In this document: positions 5,244-6,207 of the stretch, in pieces | Numbering within the stretch: the first letter of the stretch is position 1 | How the letters are laid out: every line of letters begins with the position of its first letter | Source: Nocardioidaceae bacterium | Lineage (GTDB): Bacteria; Actinomycetota; Actinomycetes; Propionibacteriales; Nocardioidaceae | Reading direction: 5' to 3' | NCBI GenBank assembly: GCA_013698435.1 | Contig: JACCVA010000353.1 | Location: forward strand, 1 to 6,207 | Length of the DNA stretch: 6,207 nucleotides | Program-made: the position numbers and the translations under genes | Notes under the pieces: model-generated | Seen by the model: only the letters and a program-made list of their open reading frames with translations | Told to the model about the DNA's origin: nothing | Databases searched by the model: none

Positions 5244-6207
5244 ATGTCGAACAGCAGACCCATCCCATCGTGGTCGGGACGGCCGTTGCCGGCCGACCAG
5301 GTCGGGGCATGTCTGACAGCCCTCGACGAGGACCTCGACAAGGCGGTTGACGCACCGGTGTGGTCGCTGGACGATGCCCGGCTGTCGATGCGCCTGGGCG
5401 AGGCGTTGGCTGTGAGGGCGCGGATGGATGAGCTGGTGGCGCGGTTGGTCGGTGAGGTCGACGGCCGCGACCTTGGTCGCCAGTGTGGTGCGTCGTCGAC
5501 GAAGGCGCACCTGGTCGCCTCCTACCGGGTCTCCGGTGCCGCCGCAGCAGGTCTGCTGTCCAGGCCCGGTGCATGACCGACCGCACCGGCGTGACGCGGC
5601 AGGCGTGGGCAACAGGAAAAGTCAGCGGCGAGCAGGCGGTGCTGATCGGTGCCGCCGTCGACAAGCTCTCACCCACCGTGGCCGACGACGTGGCGGAGGA
5701 TGCGCAAGCAGACCTGGTCGACCATGCCCAGGCGTTGACGTTCGCCCAGCTGCAGGTGGTGGCGAACCATCTGGTCGAGGTCGTCGACCCCGACGGTGCT
5801 GATGCGGTGTTGGCCGAGCAGCTGGAGGCCGAAGAGGCCCGGGCGTTGCAGCAGACCACGTTCAGGGGCCGTAGAGGCTTCGACGGGGTGGCCCGGTTCT
5901 CCGGCCGGATGCCGAACGTTGCCTACGACATGCTCAGCACCGCGTTGGACGCGATCGCCTCCCGAGACGCAACCACACCGCCACAGCAGACGGTGCTGGT
6001 GCCGGTGCACCCCTCAGCCCCACCACCGGTATCGGTGCACCGTCCCCGGAGACGGACCCGGCACAGCTGACGTATGGGCAAAGGCTGGGTCGGGCGTTCA
6101 TGGAGCTCCTCGAACACCTGCCAACCGACAAGCTGCCCACCCACGGCACCGGCAACGCCACCGTGGTCGTCACCGTCGACCACCACAAACTCCTAGCAGG
6201 GGTCGGC
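5244..6207 (+). pseudogene. DUF222/13E12-type protein, frameshifted twice, C-terminus outside window
   Basis: Three consecutive fragments in frames 3, 2 and 1 together give a normal DUF222 N-terminal region. Fragment 1 (from ATG 5244) includes LGEALAVRARMDELVARLVG. Fragment 2 includes MTDRTGVTRQAWATGKVSGE, then DKLSP, LVDHAQALTFAQLQ, ANHLVEVVDPDGAD and RGFDGVARFSGRMPN. Fragment 3 includes TYGQRLGRAFMELLEHLPTD and GNATVVVTVDHHKLL and is open at the window edge. The shifts are one-base deletions: one after 5558, where an extra G restores LLVQARCMTDRT, and one in the C run 5961-5963, where an extra C restores the family's usual AIASPRR. Members of this actinobacterial family normally carry a C-terminal HNH endonuclease motif; that part is not in the window. 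In its present state translation would stop at 5576 after 110 residues. Many copies per genome are common, and decayed copies are expected. Confidence 0.85.

Noticed and set aside
1..6207. CRISPR arrays, rRNA, tRNA, transposase genes, riboswitches
   Set aside because: No regularly spaced repeats, conserved RNA folds, or transposase motifs with terminal inverted repeats were seen on either strand.

Overview
The window looks like actinobacterial chromosome. Base composition is high-GC in the intact genes (the row 2101-2160 is 70% GC by hand count). The recognisable families fit that assignment: the large NAD-glutamate dehydrogenase, a DUF2505 protein, and a DUF222/13E12-type protein, a family that is strongly amplified in Actinobacteria. 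I cannot name the genus. A Nocardioides-like or related lineage is only a guess from the DUF222 gene.

Left part (1-1334, minus strand): the start of a large NAD-dependent glutamate dehydrogenase runs off the left edge. Upstream of it, and transcribed the same way, is a complete tryptophan 2,3-dioxygenase (kynA) with its heme and substrate residues in place. A perfect 8-bp GC-rich hairpin sits in the 136-bp gap between them. Both are amino-acid catabolic enzymes, but nothing shows they form one operon.

Middle part (1488-3639, plus strand, divergent from kynA): a 46-residue lysine-rich protein has a good ribosome binding site and is followed after 6 bp by a 384-residue NAD(P)-dependent oxidoreductase of the alanine dehydrogenase / transhydrogenase family. 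The two are probably co-transcribed. Next come a DUF2505 protein and a 68-residue zinc-ribbon protein. All of these reading frames are intact.

Right part (3640-6207): this half is degraded. Positions 3640-4171 hold no convincing gene. Positions 4172-4977 hold a broken gene for a single-pass membrane protein, split by at least two one-base shifts, both in C5 runs, and by a TAG stop. Its middle is much AT-richer (39% GC over 4681-4800), which suggests foreign origin. Positions 5244-6207 hold the start of a DUF222 gene broken by two single-base deletions; any HNH nuclease domain would lie beyond the window. Upstream of it are a perfect 11-bp tandem duplication, a degenerate LexA/SOS-box-like dyad, and a -10 element spaced for a leaderless transcript.

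The contrast between the clean left half and the repeatedly frameshifted right half is the main story of the window. It reads as a small graveyard of accessory genes next to housekeeping metabolism, unless the homopolymer indels are sequencing errors. I found no CRISPR array, rRNA, tRNA or intact mobile element, and no clear candidate for a wholly new system.
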